Below are positions 13,195 through 26,154 of a stretch of DNA of 64,000 bases, one piece after another. The notes beneath the pieces are model-generated. The model ran no database searches and was not told the origin of the DNA. It saw nothing but the letters and a program-made list of their open reading frames with translations. The stretch comes from Isoetes taiwanensis (taxonomy: Eukaryota > Streptophyta > Lycopodiopsida > Isoetales > Isoetaceae): the NCBI GenBank assembly GCA_021234155.1, contig JAJEKV010000017.1, positions 12,467,525 through 12,531,524 on the forward strand. Reading direction: 5' to 3'. A program made the position numbers and the translations under genes. Each line of letters opens with the position of its first letter. The stretch's first letter is position 1.

Positions 13195-13899
13195 TGTGAC
13201 GTTCCACGTATTTGTACGCCTTTTGGGTATAAATACATGACACGTCACTATGAATAATTAATGGTGCATTAATTATTCATAAGCTAAGGGTAGCTATGTT
13301 AATCATTAATTATTAAGGTGGAAACCTAACCATAAACCCTAATTCAAATTTAGGGCTTAACCTAATATTAAAAGGGGCTAAAATATTAAATTAGTTAATA
13401 TTAACCAACCTAGAGCTGCCGCCTGGCCCAAATCAATTGGGCAAGGCAGGCTTACCAATTTGGGACACCAACCCAATTCGAATTGGGGGAGGGATTGATG
13501 GAGGAGGAGCTATTGTTCAACCTTGTCCCAGCCAGAAGGATGGAGAACCAGAGAGATAGTAGATCTAGCTATGATTCTGGTTAGTACGTAGATAGCTTGG
13601 ATTCCTAGATAGTCATAGGATTAACCCTTGTATGCTTAGAAGATAGCTAGGATTAACCCTTATATAAATAGATGTATGGTTAATCTCTATTTTATGTTCT
13701 ATTCGAAGCTATGGATGGATGGATGGATGTATAATGATAGTTCTCTTTCTGTTCCTCCTGTGTTTGTGGGAATTAAGGGGGTAGAGACCTAAAGGCTATG
13801 TAGAAGTAGAGATGCTCCTAGCTAGAATCCCTTAAACCCCAATATATGCGGCCTGTGCACAAGAGTCCACCTGGCTGTGGATGCAATGTTGTGATTCAA
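13195..13899 (+). repeat. Partial 3' LTR of Gypsy-type element A
   Basis: It begins TGTGACGTTCC directly after the polypurine tract and matches the first 0.7 kb of the LTRs at 13900 and 26155. It breaks off at gtgattcaa, where the second copy starts. The part corresponding to the LTR 3' half is missing. Confidence 0.8.
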
Positions 13900-15282
13900 T
13901 GTGACGTTCCATATATTTATATGCCTTTTTGAGTATAAATACATGACACGTCACTATGAATAATTAGTGGCACATTAATTATTCATAAGCTAAGGTTAGC
14001 TATGTTAATCATTAATTATTAAGGTAAAAACCTAACCAATTCAAACTTAGGGCTTAATCTAATACTAAAATGAGTTAAAATATTAAATTCATTAATATTA
14101 ACTAATTTGGAGTTGCCACTTGGCCCAAATTGATTGGACAAGGGAGAGTTGCTAACTTGGGACACCCAAGTTGGGGTTTTACACCCCCATTTGCCCCAAT
14201 TCGAATTGGGGGAGATTGGTGGAGGAGGAGCTTTTGTTCAATCCTGTTCCAGCCAGAAGGATGGAGAACCAGAGGGATAGTGGATCTAGCTATGATCCCC
14301 GTTAGTACGTAGATAGCTTGAATTCCTAGATAGTCATAGGATTAACCCTTGTATGCTCAGAAGATAGCTAGGATTAACCCTTGTATGAATAGCAAGAGCC
14401 CACTATGATGTGATTCAACACCAAATAACGAGTATGATGGTGAATCAGAGGTGGGGAGCGCGGCTACAAGACTCCTATAGTGTGCTAGGCTTATAGCCGG
14501 TCACTAAGAGGGCTGGGTATGGGTTTGACACTCCCTAGGTCGCAGGAAACGTGCCTATATGGACGTCCTAGACTCGAATGGGCAGGTGAGGCGACCTTTA
14601 GATTTAGGGAAGTAAGTCGGATACGGATGCGGGGGTCACTGATGTGGAAGGTATTCTCTAGCACACCCAGGGATCTGCCATGCTCGGGGAGGGGACGCCT
14701 CTCTGACCTACCCCATCGGACCGGAGAGATATAACCTTGAGTAGTCTCATAGGGTGATTCCATGGGATTGCATCTCGGAGGGCTACAATCATGCCATAGC
14801 ATGTCTCAGCCTATCTACAAAGTGTGCACAGGAGGGACGGATGGAGTGGACTACCCTAACCATTGTTCTATGCCAGCCAACGCCATGTTATACCTCTGTC
14901 TGTTGTTATCTTGAGGCCCTGACCGTCAGTCGACCCCATGGAGTCTAACCCTAGGATAGAGCCCTTATTTATAGTGCATTTCCTTAGTTATGTTGGTATT
15001 CTGTTGTTAGTTATATTGCTGATGATGGGCCACCCTTCGTGGTGGTATATTATTTATTAGTATTGTTGCCAGGTGCTAACATGTATGTACGCTTCTGCTA
15101 TATAGGATTCCCATACAAGGCTGGGACGAATGACACCTTCGTGTCCTTCACCCGGACACTTGGCCATCACAAGTGGTCCGAGTCAGATGGAGGGTCTTTC
15201 CGTGGTGATGGATTCGCCCATGGGATGGGAATATTTTGTATTTATACGATGGAGGCATCGTATGGATTTGGGGAGCGTCACA
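13900..15282 (+). repeat. 5' LTR of Gypsy-type element B
   Basis: 1383 bp with TGTGACG...CGTCACA ends. Near the 3' end lies the inverted repeat atacgatg-gagg-catcgtat (15245-15265), which is kept in the other LTRs of the family. About 120 bp present in the 3' LTR and in element A (around the aatagatgtat...cctgtgcac segment) are deleted here. Confidence 0.85.
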
Positions 15283-15283
15283 G

Positions 15284-15299
15284 TGGTATCAGAGCCATG
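15284..15299 (+). promoter_or_regulatory. Primer-binding site (initiator Met tRNA) of Gypsy-type element B
   Basis: TGGTATCAGAGCCATG starts one base after the LTR, the standard initiator Met-tRNA complement in plant LTR elements. Confidence 0.9.
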
Positions 15300-15764
15300 A
15301 TTTTGGTAGACCAGATCATAGCACTGCCCATATTCTAACTCGTTAGTTCGATAGTTAGTAGGGGGCTTCCATCTAGAATAAACTATTCCAATTCCATAGC
15401 TAGTATGTATGTTGACCTAGTTATGGGAGGATTAGGCTAGTTAGGAATTAAGGCGCGAGTCCTTAGAATCAAGTATGTTAAGTTTTGACAGAAAAAAGAG
15501 GTCCCTTGTTTCCATGGGCTATAACTTTCTCTAGGTAAATCGGATTGAGGCAATTTTTGTGCCAACGCGTCGGGGACGGTCAATTACCCTATGGGCATCA
15601 ACAATCGGCATTAAAGCGGCAACAGCAGGGCCCAAAACCAGATGAGTGCTGCTATACTTTCAGCTCCTTTCAGCTCCTTAGAATTTGAAAAGAAAGCCGT
15701 ATAAATCCAACGGCGCCTGTGTATACTTTTCCATATAAATGTTTTTTGCCCCTCAACTCAAGTT

Positions 15765-16002
15765 TGAACCTGCAACCTCCCAATTCCAACCTTAGGCACT
15801 TACCACCACACCAAGCTTCCTTGAATGTAATATACATTTTCATATGTTTCTTACACACATTTTGTACCCATTTTCTCTGCACCTGCAACCTCCCAATTCC
15901 AACCTTAGGCACTTACCACCACACCAAGCTTCCTTGAATGTAATATACATTTTCACATGTTTCTTACACACATTTAGTACCCATTTTCTCTGCATAGCAA
16001 TT
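15765..16002. repeat. Two-copy tandem repeat, period about 120 bp
   Basis: The block cctgcaacctcccaattcc...ttacacacatttWgtacccattttctctgca occurs twice back to back with only single-base changes (catatg versus cacatg, ttttg versus ttta). No coding function apparent. Confidence 0.85.
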
Positions 16003-19000
16003 TTTATATGAAAGCATACTATAGGGACTTGAATCCTTGACTTCCCACCACCCAACCAAACCTTTTACCAACACGATAAGCCTGTCTATTATTCTACTTA
16101 ACCAATAGTATCTTTGTTTCTCTAGAGATGTCTACCATCACTCTTCCCTAAACCAACGCTGCAATGGCACCAACTCCGCCAGACTTGTGCAATCATGATA
16201 AGCTAGGAATAACCTAAGAGTTATTATCATCACTGTGGAATGTTTCCGCAACCATATCGACAAATGTTCACGCTGAGCGATGGAAGGGAATTCCTCGGAG
16301 TAAAATAGAAACTTCCAAGTTAGATTATAACCACTATCACCTTGGATATCCTTTAGGCAACGACAATAATGTCAACGATCGACATTCCTAGACCTATAGC
16401 TTTAAATATATATTTTTTTCCTTGGGTAGATGCCTTGTTAACAAAATTTCTTCCGGCCTTGCCATGATTTAATCTATATTACCTTCATATACTTTATCTT
16501 GTATCTTACTTGACTTTATATAGTGGGGTTAAGTAAAATTCATAGAGACTACCATCGCTCGCATTATTTTTATTCAGTGTCCAAGACTTAACTCATCGTA
16601 CTTCCAGAGAACGAATCTCTCTTGGCCCAATCGACTACGAACTGCCATGCCGCACCCCTCTAGACCATGGGTCTAGCGTTAATCCTATCACCCTTCACTA
16701 CTTCTTCTCAACGGTCGTGTTCCTTTTATGGACCACTTCCCAAATCGCGACACATACTCTGTAATGCATAGTGATTGCTTGTGTGGAGATCGTGTGGAGA
16801 CCCCCACAGTGATATCAATACTTTACTCTAATTTATCTAGAGTACAAGTTTTAGTATTTTGTGCCAAACTTCACCGCCTATATGGCCGTGATTAATTGTC
16901 TCTATCATGCGCCTACCAAATTGGATGGACTACCCTCCTTTGGAGTTGTTCTACCGTAACGGTCCCATGGCATCCAACCATTGTTGACTAATCATCTCCT
17001 TCTAGGGTATCTAGATATGGTTGGGGCAAAGTGTTTCCAACCATTACTTTAGTGCCTAAACGTCATTAAGTTCCACAAATGAACTTACATATTCTAAGGG
17101 ATTATCTGGATATCCCAAAGGACAGTACCACTCAAAGACCTTTCAAGAGAGGCCTCTTCTATTAAGAAGGTTCTTGGTGAACGCAATCCACCATGTTGTC
17201 CTAGGAAATGGAAGTCCTCTTCCCTAAGCCATGCACCAAACCTTTAAAGAGCCTTTTAGCTCTTGCTGCCTTTCAAGCCGGAAATCTATCCTTGCATGTT
17301 AGGAAAGACCCACCTTTAAGCATGCGACTCATCCAAAGATCGTGAAGGTAATAACCTTCCCATCCATGTCGCTAAATATCATCAATAAGGGCCCTTCATT
17401 TCTTTTTTTCTTCAATATATTTTTTACGTCCCTGACCAATTTTCATTATCTCGTACCTTATGCGTGACACAACGTATAGAATTTACCCTTTGGGTTGTGG
17501 CTTTTATTCCGTATGATCACCAATTCATTTACTCCTTTAGGTTTAACCGTCTTGTGGCATCTAAGCCGCTATTATAGGCCATATGATATAACAGTTTATG
17601 TCCAAGGTTGTTCCCAAACCCCCCTATGTTGTTAACCCACATATCGTTGGAGGTTATGATTCAACGTTGTCCTACACCCTAGAAATGTTAGTCATTACAT
17701 TTCTCTGTCATGACAAATGCCATGTTGTGGCATTCCAAATGATTTGGCATCCTCATCTAAGCCATAGTCATGGCCTAAGTTACCGAGTGAGCCTTCGTAT
17801 GAATCGTAAGTTACCTGGAGTCATCAGGGCGCCTGCCTTGCATCCTTTGATCCTTCCTAAATTACCTATGTTTGATATAACCCAGGCTTGTACCGATGTT
17901 CGAGCCCTATATGTTCTAACTTACACTTCCATCTAACCCATGGGGGTCACCTCTGCCTGACCCGAATATGGATCAGCATCTAGTCTTAGGTGTCTATGCA
18001 AGACACGTGTGAGTTTCTAGCAGGTAACTGCTATTCGCTACCTATCCTAAAATTGTACTATTGTACTATTCTACCCCCCTCATCTCGAGCTTTATTTTAT
18101 TGGCCGTTGACAATTATTTCAAGTGCCAATTATTACATCGTACCTTAGCATGCAACAGATTGATTGTTGTTTGCACTTTCTGATATGGGGTACACTTGTC
18201 CTCCTCTCCTCGTGTCACTGCATAGACTACCCCTCCGAGATGTTTATCATATGTGTACATAGTACGTACAATGCTACAGCTCTACTCTAACTTGGCTAAA
18301 GTGTAACCTTACCAGTTCCTTGAGACAAAAACCCATTGCCTATATACCTTTATAATGTGGCTGAGCCACTAACTTCCCAAATAGACAGTGGCCAACTCCA
18401 TGTTGGAATTGTATATGCTGCCTACATTTTGATAGGGTCCCCAGGTACTTCAACCATTTCCTTAGTGCCTTATGGTACTTCAGTCCCGTACATAAACTAT
18501 GATTCCCCCACGGGAATATGCCATAATTCCAAAGGTTACTACCATAGTCGAAGAGCTTTTCTAAAGGCTCCTTCACCTAAATATCTTTCGTCTTCCCAAT
18601 ATCAACCATGCTTTGTCACAATTAATTAAGTTATCATATCAACTTCAACTTTCGATCGGTTTCAAATGTTGTCGTCTTTGGCTCCCTCATAATGAGATAG
18701 AGGCATTAAAACCTCTCGATCTCATAATAGAAAATCCCTATGTTCGAACCTAGTCTTAAAGTCATAATCTATAAGAGGTCTATACGTCAAGGGAGCGGAT
18801 CTTCCAGCTTCTACTTCAGGGTCTAGAATTGTTCCTCGTGAATAGGGTAACTCTTTGGATATGAGACTATTGGTCTACATAATCTCACCCCTTCTAATTC
18901 ATACACCTCGTTTTATTTTCATTGGGACTTTGAATTCCTATGTTTTGCCTCTTGTCGGTCAGCCTAAGGGGATGATCGGCAAAGTCGCCATCCTTCTCGT

Positions 19001-20083
19001 CTTCCATAATTGGATGCGATATTTTATACATCTTGTTATTCCCGAAACCCAATAGATACTCTCAGCTTATAATGCTATATAATTCATTGGTATCTAGAAC
19101 CTTTGAGTCGTTCACTTTCCATTATTTAATATTTCAATTCTATTCCAAATGTTTTTAAATATAACATCACCGTATAACTCTAGCTATTCTCCCTGATTTA
19201 AACTCCTTTTATATTTCTTAGTACAATGTATCTAAGATAGTCAACTCCAACCCGTGGGATAACTCGAATGCTTATCTATGGTAGATCATGCCTAACCTAA
19301 TATCTTTATATATAAGCATATCATTATGCTTATTCCTTAAAACTTGTCAAGTAATATTTCACTCGCCTTGTACGAATGTTCTACTATCTTCCAATATGAC
19401 ATACATCTGGATGTCACAATCGACATCCTTGATATCCTCACTAGTGTAGTATTTGATACTACTAAATCCTTCCAACATAAGTCTAGACTCATAGTGATTC
19501 TTTGACATAGCCACCTATGTTCATACTTGCCGCAAATGTATTTCCTCACCATATACATATTGGGGTTTTGACACCACACTTTTTAGACTCTCTAACCTTA
19601 GTTGCTTTGATCCTCAAGCTCTAGTCACAAATTCCACAGGGGCAGATGCCACCCTAAGTTCCTAGTGGAGATGTTTAACTTCTAGTATAGGAACTCCTAT
19701 CTTCATTATTTCCGTATTCATCTGGACTGTGAACTAAAACTTCTATTATACATCCTATCTCTTTCTTATTATGTTTTACCATTAAATGGTCCTAGTACGC
19801 CTTCCTAATGTATCATTAGTTGGAGGTCAACTTTCCTTCATAGTATAGCTTCACCAAAGCTCCAACATACCTTGTAGCTTTCAAACGGTTGCACCTTCTG
19901 CTAAATCTGTATGGTGCTATATCCAGTCTCCTTCTACGTTAAATGGCAATACATATGCTGCAATATCGATCCAAAATAAGGGTACCTTACTCCGTATTCC
20001 CAACGTGCCACACTTCTACTTCAAGCAAGAGTCCAGGACCTGCTCAACCATCATTATATAACAGGCTCAAGAAGAACTAGGCG
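16003..20083. other. Internal region of element B, no protein domain recognised
   Basis: Four kilobases with only short, interrupted frames on both strands (longest about 112 codons at 17598-17936, no motif). If gag or pol was ever here it is beyond recognition by eye. Confidence 0.45.
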
Positions 20084-20125
20084 TGCTTTCGATGCTTCTG
20101 CCGTCGACACCGTAGTCACAACTGC
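20084..20125 (+). pseudogene. Gag-type CCHC zinc knuckle remnant
   Basis: The frame from TGC at 20084 reads CFRCFCRRHRSHNC, which fits CX2CX4HX4C exactly and is followed by proline. It is preceded in frame by RLKKN and a stop codon. In retrotransposon gag this knuckle binds the element's RNA. Basic surroundings and position between primer-binding site and polypurine tract fit a decayed gag C-terminus. Confidence 0.55.
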
Positions 20126-20679
20126 CCTTATGTGATACAGCAAGATCGCATGGCCACAACATCGACGGACAACGACCCAGACGACATCAATTTAACAGTA
20201 CCCCATAGAATGTATCTGTGCGATCTAAATATAAGAATCTCTACATGTCTGATAAATCTATGCATATAACAAATGAATTAATATGTCTACACATGTGAAT
20301 GTACAATATAATTATAAGGAACAGTCTGGGGTCCGAAAAGATGCGAGATTGTCAAAAGAAGAAAAGTATTACAAAATATAGTGGAAAGAAAGTATTGATA
20401 TAAGAAAAGTGTAGAGTGAATGCATGTTAAATATAATAGAATGGGAAATATATAATTATATATGTTTTATATACAAATGTGTGCAAAATATATAATTGTA
20501 TTAAACAATGGTATAAATGTGATGGGCATGTAAAACAATGAGGAAGGAAGGAAAGAAGGAAGGAAGTTTATTTTAACGTCCACGGAGGCCAGAGGCCTAT
20601 GAGACGGTACATGCAGAGAACAGGCAAAAAGCCAAAAACCCCAACACCAAAAACAAACAATGTAACTGTACAGTAGATC

Positions 20680-20729
20680 CCTACTACCGGGATGAACCCC
20701 CACTTGGGAGGAAAAACCCTAACAGTAGG
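20680..20729 (-). other. LINE 3'-UTR double hairpin (copy B)
   Basis: On the minus strand the outer stem CCTACT (20724-20729) pairs with AGTAGG (20680-20685). The inner part has CCTCCCAAGTGGG, with CCC-AAGT-GGG. The outer pairing differs from copy A1 at several positions but remains complementary. Confidence 0.6.
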
Positions 20730-20794
20730 CTCTCAAATACCATGCTCCCAAGAGCAAGTCCGGCCGGCGAAATCTGCGGGATGTAAGCTCCCGG

Positions 20795-22933
20795 TCAGGC
20801 TACCATAGGTGATGCGAGTAATCGATGTAGCGGTGTGTTCGGAGCATCTAAGATCGATGTGCCTTTGCTTTCGGACATGGGCATATGATGGGCACCGGGA
20901 GGGGCATGGTGCTCATCCTCTATCACGTGCATCTCACAACACCGACATATCCTCTCCTCCCCGGGGATCCCGTGCCCGCCATTCACCCCCAAATACTGTT
21001 TCAATTACGAGGTAATGGGAACCCGTCCTTATGGCGGCAATAGCTCTCCGTTTCTTCCGCGAGATGTGTGCTTTCAAGCACCGATGGGGTCCATGCTCAA
21101 GGCGGGATTAATCTGGCGTGATAGTGCTATGTCTTGGGCTTTGCAAGAGTAGAGGCATCCCACGAGAGACAAAGATAGCCCGCATCCAATTGCCCATTCT
21201 CAGCGCATCGAGAATCGCCATTGCCACCATCTCGTTGGTAATCCATAGACCACCTCCTAAACCATCCCTTACAAGCTTTTTTTGCCGGGGGCCCCCGCGT
21301 TAACAACACGGCTGTGGAGGCAAGCGATGCTCATCCATCCCATCCACCTTATGGAAACAAGTAAGATGCTGCTCGCATAGCGTATCGTTGTAAAGGCGAA
21401 CCCCCGTTTCATACAACAAAATCCCGATACGATGCGGTTGTCCTTCACTCCCAAGCTATATGTCAAGAAAGCTTTTCGCGCACCCTTTCCAACCTATCCC
21501 ACGTGTTTTTGCTAATCTGGCCGGGCCCCAAACCTCCACCCCATATAGCGGCACCGGCTCGACCAAAGCCCTAAACGGTGTGCTCTCCTCGCCCGATCCG
21601 CAGAGATCTATCCGGCAACACGCGTTTTTGCCTTTGCATATAGAGCCTTCCAGCCTTGCAGATCGGCTCTCCCTCTCCACACAGTCATCCCACAAATGTT
21701 AGTAGTGAAATCAATTCCCGGATACTTGAAGCTCCGCACCATCTCCACTTCACGTCCCCTCGTATAACTCCGGGGATAGGGTGTTGCGAGGACGGGATCA
21801 CGAGAAGCTTAGTTTTGTGCAAGTTCATCACATTCTCGTTGCCACCACGAACCCACCGGGGCATCCAAATGCTTTGCTGCATATCTGCTGGTCGTGTGGG
21901 CTAGCAAGCCTACATCATCCGCATATAATAATCGGCTCCACGAGGTCGCATCGGATAATTGCACCCGGCTCCCCATGGTGCTTTGCATCCACGCCTCCAA
22001 GCTATCAATGTACAACCCAAAAGCGTTGGAGATAATGGGCAGCCCCTCGCTTAACTCCCATAGTGCTAGCTACCCACCGATCTTCATAAGGCGGTCGGCA
22101 TAAATCCCATCATAAAGCTGGTGCACCACATTCTCGCAACTCCCCGTGGAACTCGCGCAATTCTTGCAACCTCTCGCCACAACATGTCTCGGGGGCGGTA
22201 TCATATGCGCCTTAAAATCTACAAAGCGACAATACAAGTCCTGTCGCGCATTCCAGCTTTGCCTCCATCAACACTCTCAAAGTGAAGATATGGTCGGCCG
22301 TGGAGTGAGTGGGGCTAAAGCCCCGCTGGCCAATTGCCCGCAAGCCACCTCCTCCTCGGCCCACTTAGTGAGTTTCTTCTCCACCACCCCTGCCAGGAGT
22401 TTTGCAAACAGCGAGCTTACCATAATCATCCGGTAATTCGCCGGCTCATCCGTATTACCAGCTTTATAAACATGAACAACCTTACTAACCATCCACTCCT
22501 GAGGGAGCCCCTCGCTCAGAGCCTGGTTAATGATCACCGTCAGGGGCCCTACCACAGATGGGCCACCCCATTTCAACAGCTCGGCCTGCAGCCCCTGTAA
22601 ATCCTTTGCCTTGCCATTCGCCAGATGCCTGAGACCCTGCTGGACATCCTCCCGCGTGAGCTGCAGCACCTCTCCTACTTGATCCGGGACCCTGGCATTA
22701 GCTCTTGGGGGGTCATATAACTCCTGCAAGCGGTGAATCCATTGCTCCACACTTACATTACCAGCCACCTGGCACTTCTGGTATAACACCTTACGCCAAA
22801 AAGCTTTTGGCTCTGCCATGAGCATGTCAAACAGGCGCTCCTGGGTTTCTGCCATGTATCTCCCCTTCTTGGCTTTTAGGAAGAGCTTATAGTCTTGCAG
22901 GGCCTGTGGCCGCAATTGTGGATCTATGACCAA
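20795..22933 (-). pseudogene. LINE B ORF2: reverse transcriptase and zinc-binding end, broken
   Basis: A clean frame 22933-22277 carries the endonuclease/RT linker (KLFLKAKKGRYMAETQERLF) and the RT start (GLRHLANGKAKDLQGLQAEL, then VVHVYKAGNTDEPANYRMI). Farther down, LLYADDVGLLAHT gives the catalytic YADD (plus-strand 21914-21925). Near the end, RICRCCEMHVIEDEHHA (about 20930) is the Cys/His zinc-binding segment. The enzyme would prime cDNA at a nicked target. Pieces lie in several frames, so it is inactive. Confidence 0.8.
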
Positions 22934-22949
22934 GCGCAGCTGGCTCTTT

Positions 22950-24020
22950 AGAGCCTTGCAATCAGCATCAGGTTCTCAGGAAAATGCGCGGTGTCCCTCC
23001 TTGGAGGGCCCTTCACTGCAAAGGAAGCACCAGGCGCAAGCGGCCAAGCCGCACCAGACCATGCACACTGTCTTGCGATTATGTAGAAGCTATTAAACCC
23101 CCAGTAACTCCCGCACCAACACAGCTTCATATCGTCCCTCGCTTCGATAGGCGTGGGATGTATGGTAATCCCACTCCTTTGTGGTGTCTCCACGCCCCTC
23201 GCCAGTGACATAAAGCGGGTAGTGATCCGACAAAGCCTCCTCATCCCCTCGTGCTTGTGCCAATGCGGTGTGTAACCATATCAAGTCTTTCTACCGGGGC
23301 GAAGGTAATCCAACACACTAGCTCCCCATCCCGCCTATCACTCCTGCAAGTAACACCCCCGAAAGTGTGGCCATCGCCGCATATCATTACAAATTACCAT
23401 GTCAAAAACCCGGCGTAGCCGGACCAATTACCGCCAAATGGTCTAGCCACCATATCCCGGGAGTGCGCGGTATATCTTTGAATAGCGGGTGTCTCAAGCC
23501 AAAGCGGATCAAGCATTAGCGTCACCTTGGAAGGTCACCGACTGCAATCTACGGACGTCACGAGCATTGAAATCTCCTAGCAAAAACACACATGTCCCTG
23601 CTTTGTTTATAACGGTCTATGTCATCATACGCTTCCCTATACGACATCTCAACATCCGTAATGCATCATGTACCGGTAGAACTTAGAGCCCGCATGGAGA
23701 ATGTAGCGACTAGCAAGAAATAATGGGACATGACCAGGGCTCTAATACCATTACCCACATGTAGCGGTTAAATGCATCGGACTTCCGGTGTGATCTTGCA
23801 TGCTAAAGGCGTCCCTAAAGTAGCAAGCCACTCCACCGTACCAGCGTGCGCCATGGCTCATTAGCAAGTGAGAAATGCTGATATCCTCGAATGTCCGCAA
23901 TCGATGCCCTTCATACTCCCATGTCTCCCGCGGGAAGGCGATGTCCATGTCTGTCGCGATCCCATTCAAGCCACTTGCCCCTTACGCCACGGGAAGCCCC
24001 TACAATTCCGTGAAACAATG
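22950..24020 (-). pseudogene. LINE B ORF2: AP-like endonuclease domain, broken
   Basis: Minus-strand fragments include NGIATDMDIAFPRETWEYEG (about 23910-23969), matching the exo-endo-phosphatase start seen better in LINE C (WNCRGFPW...LIFLMETWE). The domain nicks chromosomal DNA to start insertion. The rest is scattered over three frames. Confidence 0.6.
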
Positions 24021-24289
24021 CGAAGACACTTTCCCTATGCCGCATGCGGTTGTGGACCCATCGAGTGCACGAGGGGACGCCTGGCGTGGTTGGAATAACT
24101 TCGGCAGCCTGCTCACGGGACCACGATGGATGTCTTTGCTGCGGTTGTGGAAGGCTTCAATCCGCCCTCTCCCCGGCCTGCCGGCGATGCCCCTGGACCG
24201 CTCTACCCTGCGCGATCGCATGTACTTGCCGTTAAGAATGCCGCCTCCCGCAATCGCCCGACGAGGAGGCACATATACCTTCATCTTGC

Positions 24290-25258
24290 CATTAACCAAA
24301 CCAAAGACCCCTCCAAACTTGTTGAATCTCTCTTATCTTGACCAACTCTTGGCTTCTTTCCCATTGTTGCAGTGGCGTGAGATCCAGATCCAGGTATATG
24401 GACGTACCTTTCAAGCGACTGGTGCGGTGCAACAACAAAGATTTTGCCTCCCAATCGAAGACTGCAAACTTAACTAGCCGAGGTCTCATGTTCGGTCCTC
24501 CGACCCTGGCAAATCCTCGCCTTGCTCCTCTGGCAATCCCCGCACAATAAGGTTGAGGCGGCGTGCCTGGATGTCTTGCTCCTCACGAAGTACCCGCCTG
24601 ATTCCCTGAGCCACCTCGGCCTCTGGCATGGGGGGTGCTGGTGCAGACGACTGTGGTGCACTCCGGCCATTCGGAGGTCCTGCATCTCTTGTTGTAAGTG
24701 GGCCATATGGTTCTCTATATGTGAGCATCTTCCCGACATCTCCTGCCTGTTTGCCTTTGCTTCATCAAGGAATTGGAGCCTCCCCCGCACCGCTTCCACA
24801 TCCTTTTCTTTAGCATCTATGCGACCAGCCATGCTTGTGACTTGTACAATCTGCTGCAGCAACCCCTTCATGTCAGCCCGTGCTTGCGCCATGTCTTCCA
24901 TCCACTGCTGGTGGACCTTATCCAAGCGGTGCCCCATCTCCGTGACTAGCTGCGTTGTTGCTTGTATCTCCCCTCTTATCTGGTCATTAGCCTTTTGGGC
25001 TCCCCTGCAATCATAATCCCCGAGCCGAACTTCCACAAAGGAAATTCGCTCCTTCTGTTGGAGAAGTTGCTTCTTGAGCCCAGCCCCTGGCAGATGGTCC
25101 CGTGATGCCTCCAAGCTTGCCAGCTTAGCCTGGAGGGAACCGGCCTGTTCCTGTACAACCCTGATTGCCTCAGCCTGTGATACCTGCTCTGAAGGGGACG
25201 AGGTATCCAAATTGCGGGCTCTTTTCTTCAACGCATGCATGCTGTCAGGGGTTGCCAT
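24290..25258 (-). pseudogene. LINE B ORF1 (coiled coil, RRM-like, C-terminal domain)
   Basis: Starts with ATG at 25256-25258. An N-terminal heptad-rich region (QAEAIRVVQEQAGSLQAKLASLEA, later QIRGEIQATTQLVTEMGHRLDKVHQQW) predicts a coiled coil. After a frame change near 24.7 kb, QARRLNLIVRGLPEEQGEDL is the classic LINE ORF1 RRM start. In a third frame LVKFAVFDWEAKSLLLHRTS and LKGTSIYLDLDLTP match the L1 ORF1 C-terminal domain. ORF1 protein coats LINE RNA. Two frame changes break it here. Confidence 0.75.
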
Positions 25259-25477
25259 AGAGGGCCGGGACTGTCAGGTGGATTCCGTCGACTAAAACAG
25301 AGGAAACACCATACAAATTATACACCGACGGAAAGTTCGTTCGATAAGCTTTCCAACGAGCCCAAGAACACATGAATCTGACACCGGAATCCCGAGTTAT
25401 GAGCAAAAGAGCAGGGCTGAAACCCTAAGCGCCAGCATGAGCGATTAGGATGAGTATAGCGAGCAGATAGATGACGA

Positions 25478-26154
25478 CAATATATGAGTTGTTAACACTG
25501 AATGAAATAAGGAAAAAAAATTTGATACAAAATTAAACTAAGGCAGACTGTAATAAAACAAATTGTAAAATGAAGGAAGAATATAATAGACGTATGCATA
25601 GAAGTTAGAATGAGTTTGTAATAAACCGTGCGAGAATTATAAGTGTATATTATTTTAAAAGAAGAAATAGAAGTTGTCTATGTCTATACCCGTGTATAAT
25701 ATATAATCAGTTACCTCTATATGTACGAAGAATGATTTCTAAATTAGGTATACTGTGAACTCATCATCTCGCATGTAACAGTGAGACTTCCACAAACCTT
25801 GACTGTTGACTTTTGATGGTCCTAAACGATGATCATCTCTGATCTATACATCTATCTTTATCACCTACCTCAATATGTCCTTTCTTTCGTAATTTAACTC
25901 TCCTTCTAGTTAACCACCTCACCCCAATGCTGAGGACAACATAAACCACCATGTCCCCTTTCTCGCAGAGTTATAAATTGCACATGACAAGTCATTTCAA
26001 ACTTGATCACTTTGAACATGACAACATCTGTGTGACTTATAATCTCACGCTATCTTTTTAAGGAGGGGAGACTTCCTTCCAATGTACGATGTGTTGCCCT
26101 ACAACAAGAGTAGTCCTGATGCTGAGGACAACATCATTTTTAAGGTGGGGAGAA
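25478..26154 (+). mobile_element. 3' internal part of Gypsy-type element B after LINE B
   Basis: Resumes with acaatatatgagttgttaa, matching element A at about 11928, and runs to the polypurine tract aaggtggggagaa (26142-26154). Confidence 0.75.

Larger units (their letters stand above)
20544..25470 (-). mobile_element. LINE copy B, near full length, inserted in Gypsy-type element B
   Basis: On the minus strand it reads 5' UTR, ORF1, ORF2 (endonuclease, reverse transcriptase, zinc-binding end), 3' UTR with hairpin, and a (TTCC)n-type tail (aaggaaggaaagaagg, 20544-20565). Flanks carry a 6-of-7 match target duplication, atgagga (20538-20544) and atgacga (25471-25477). The uninterrupted sister sequence at about 11919 (acaatgaggataacaatatatg) shows the empty site. 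ORFs are broken by many frameshifts. Confidence 0.85.

Noticed and set aside
17598-17936. 112-codon frame in the Gypsy-type internal region
   Set aside because: No retroviral motif, no matching frame on either side; treated as chance.
21460-24550. Many plus-strand frames opposite LINE B
   Set aside because: GC-rich antisense shadows of the LINE ORFs.
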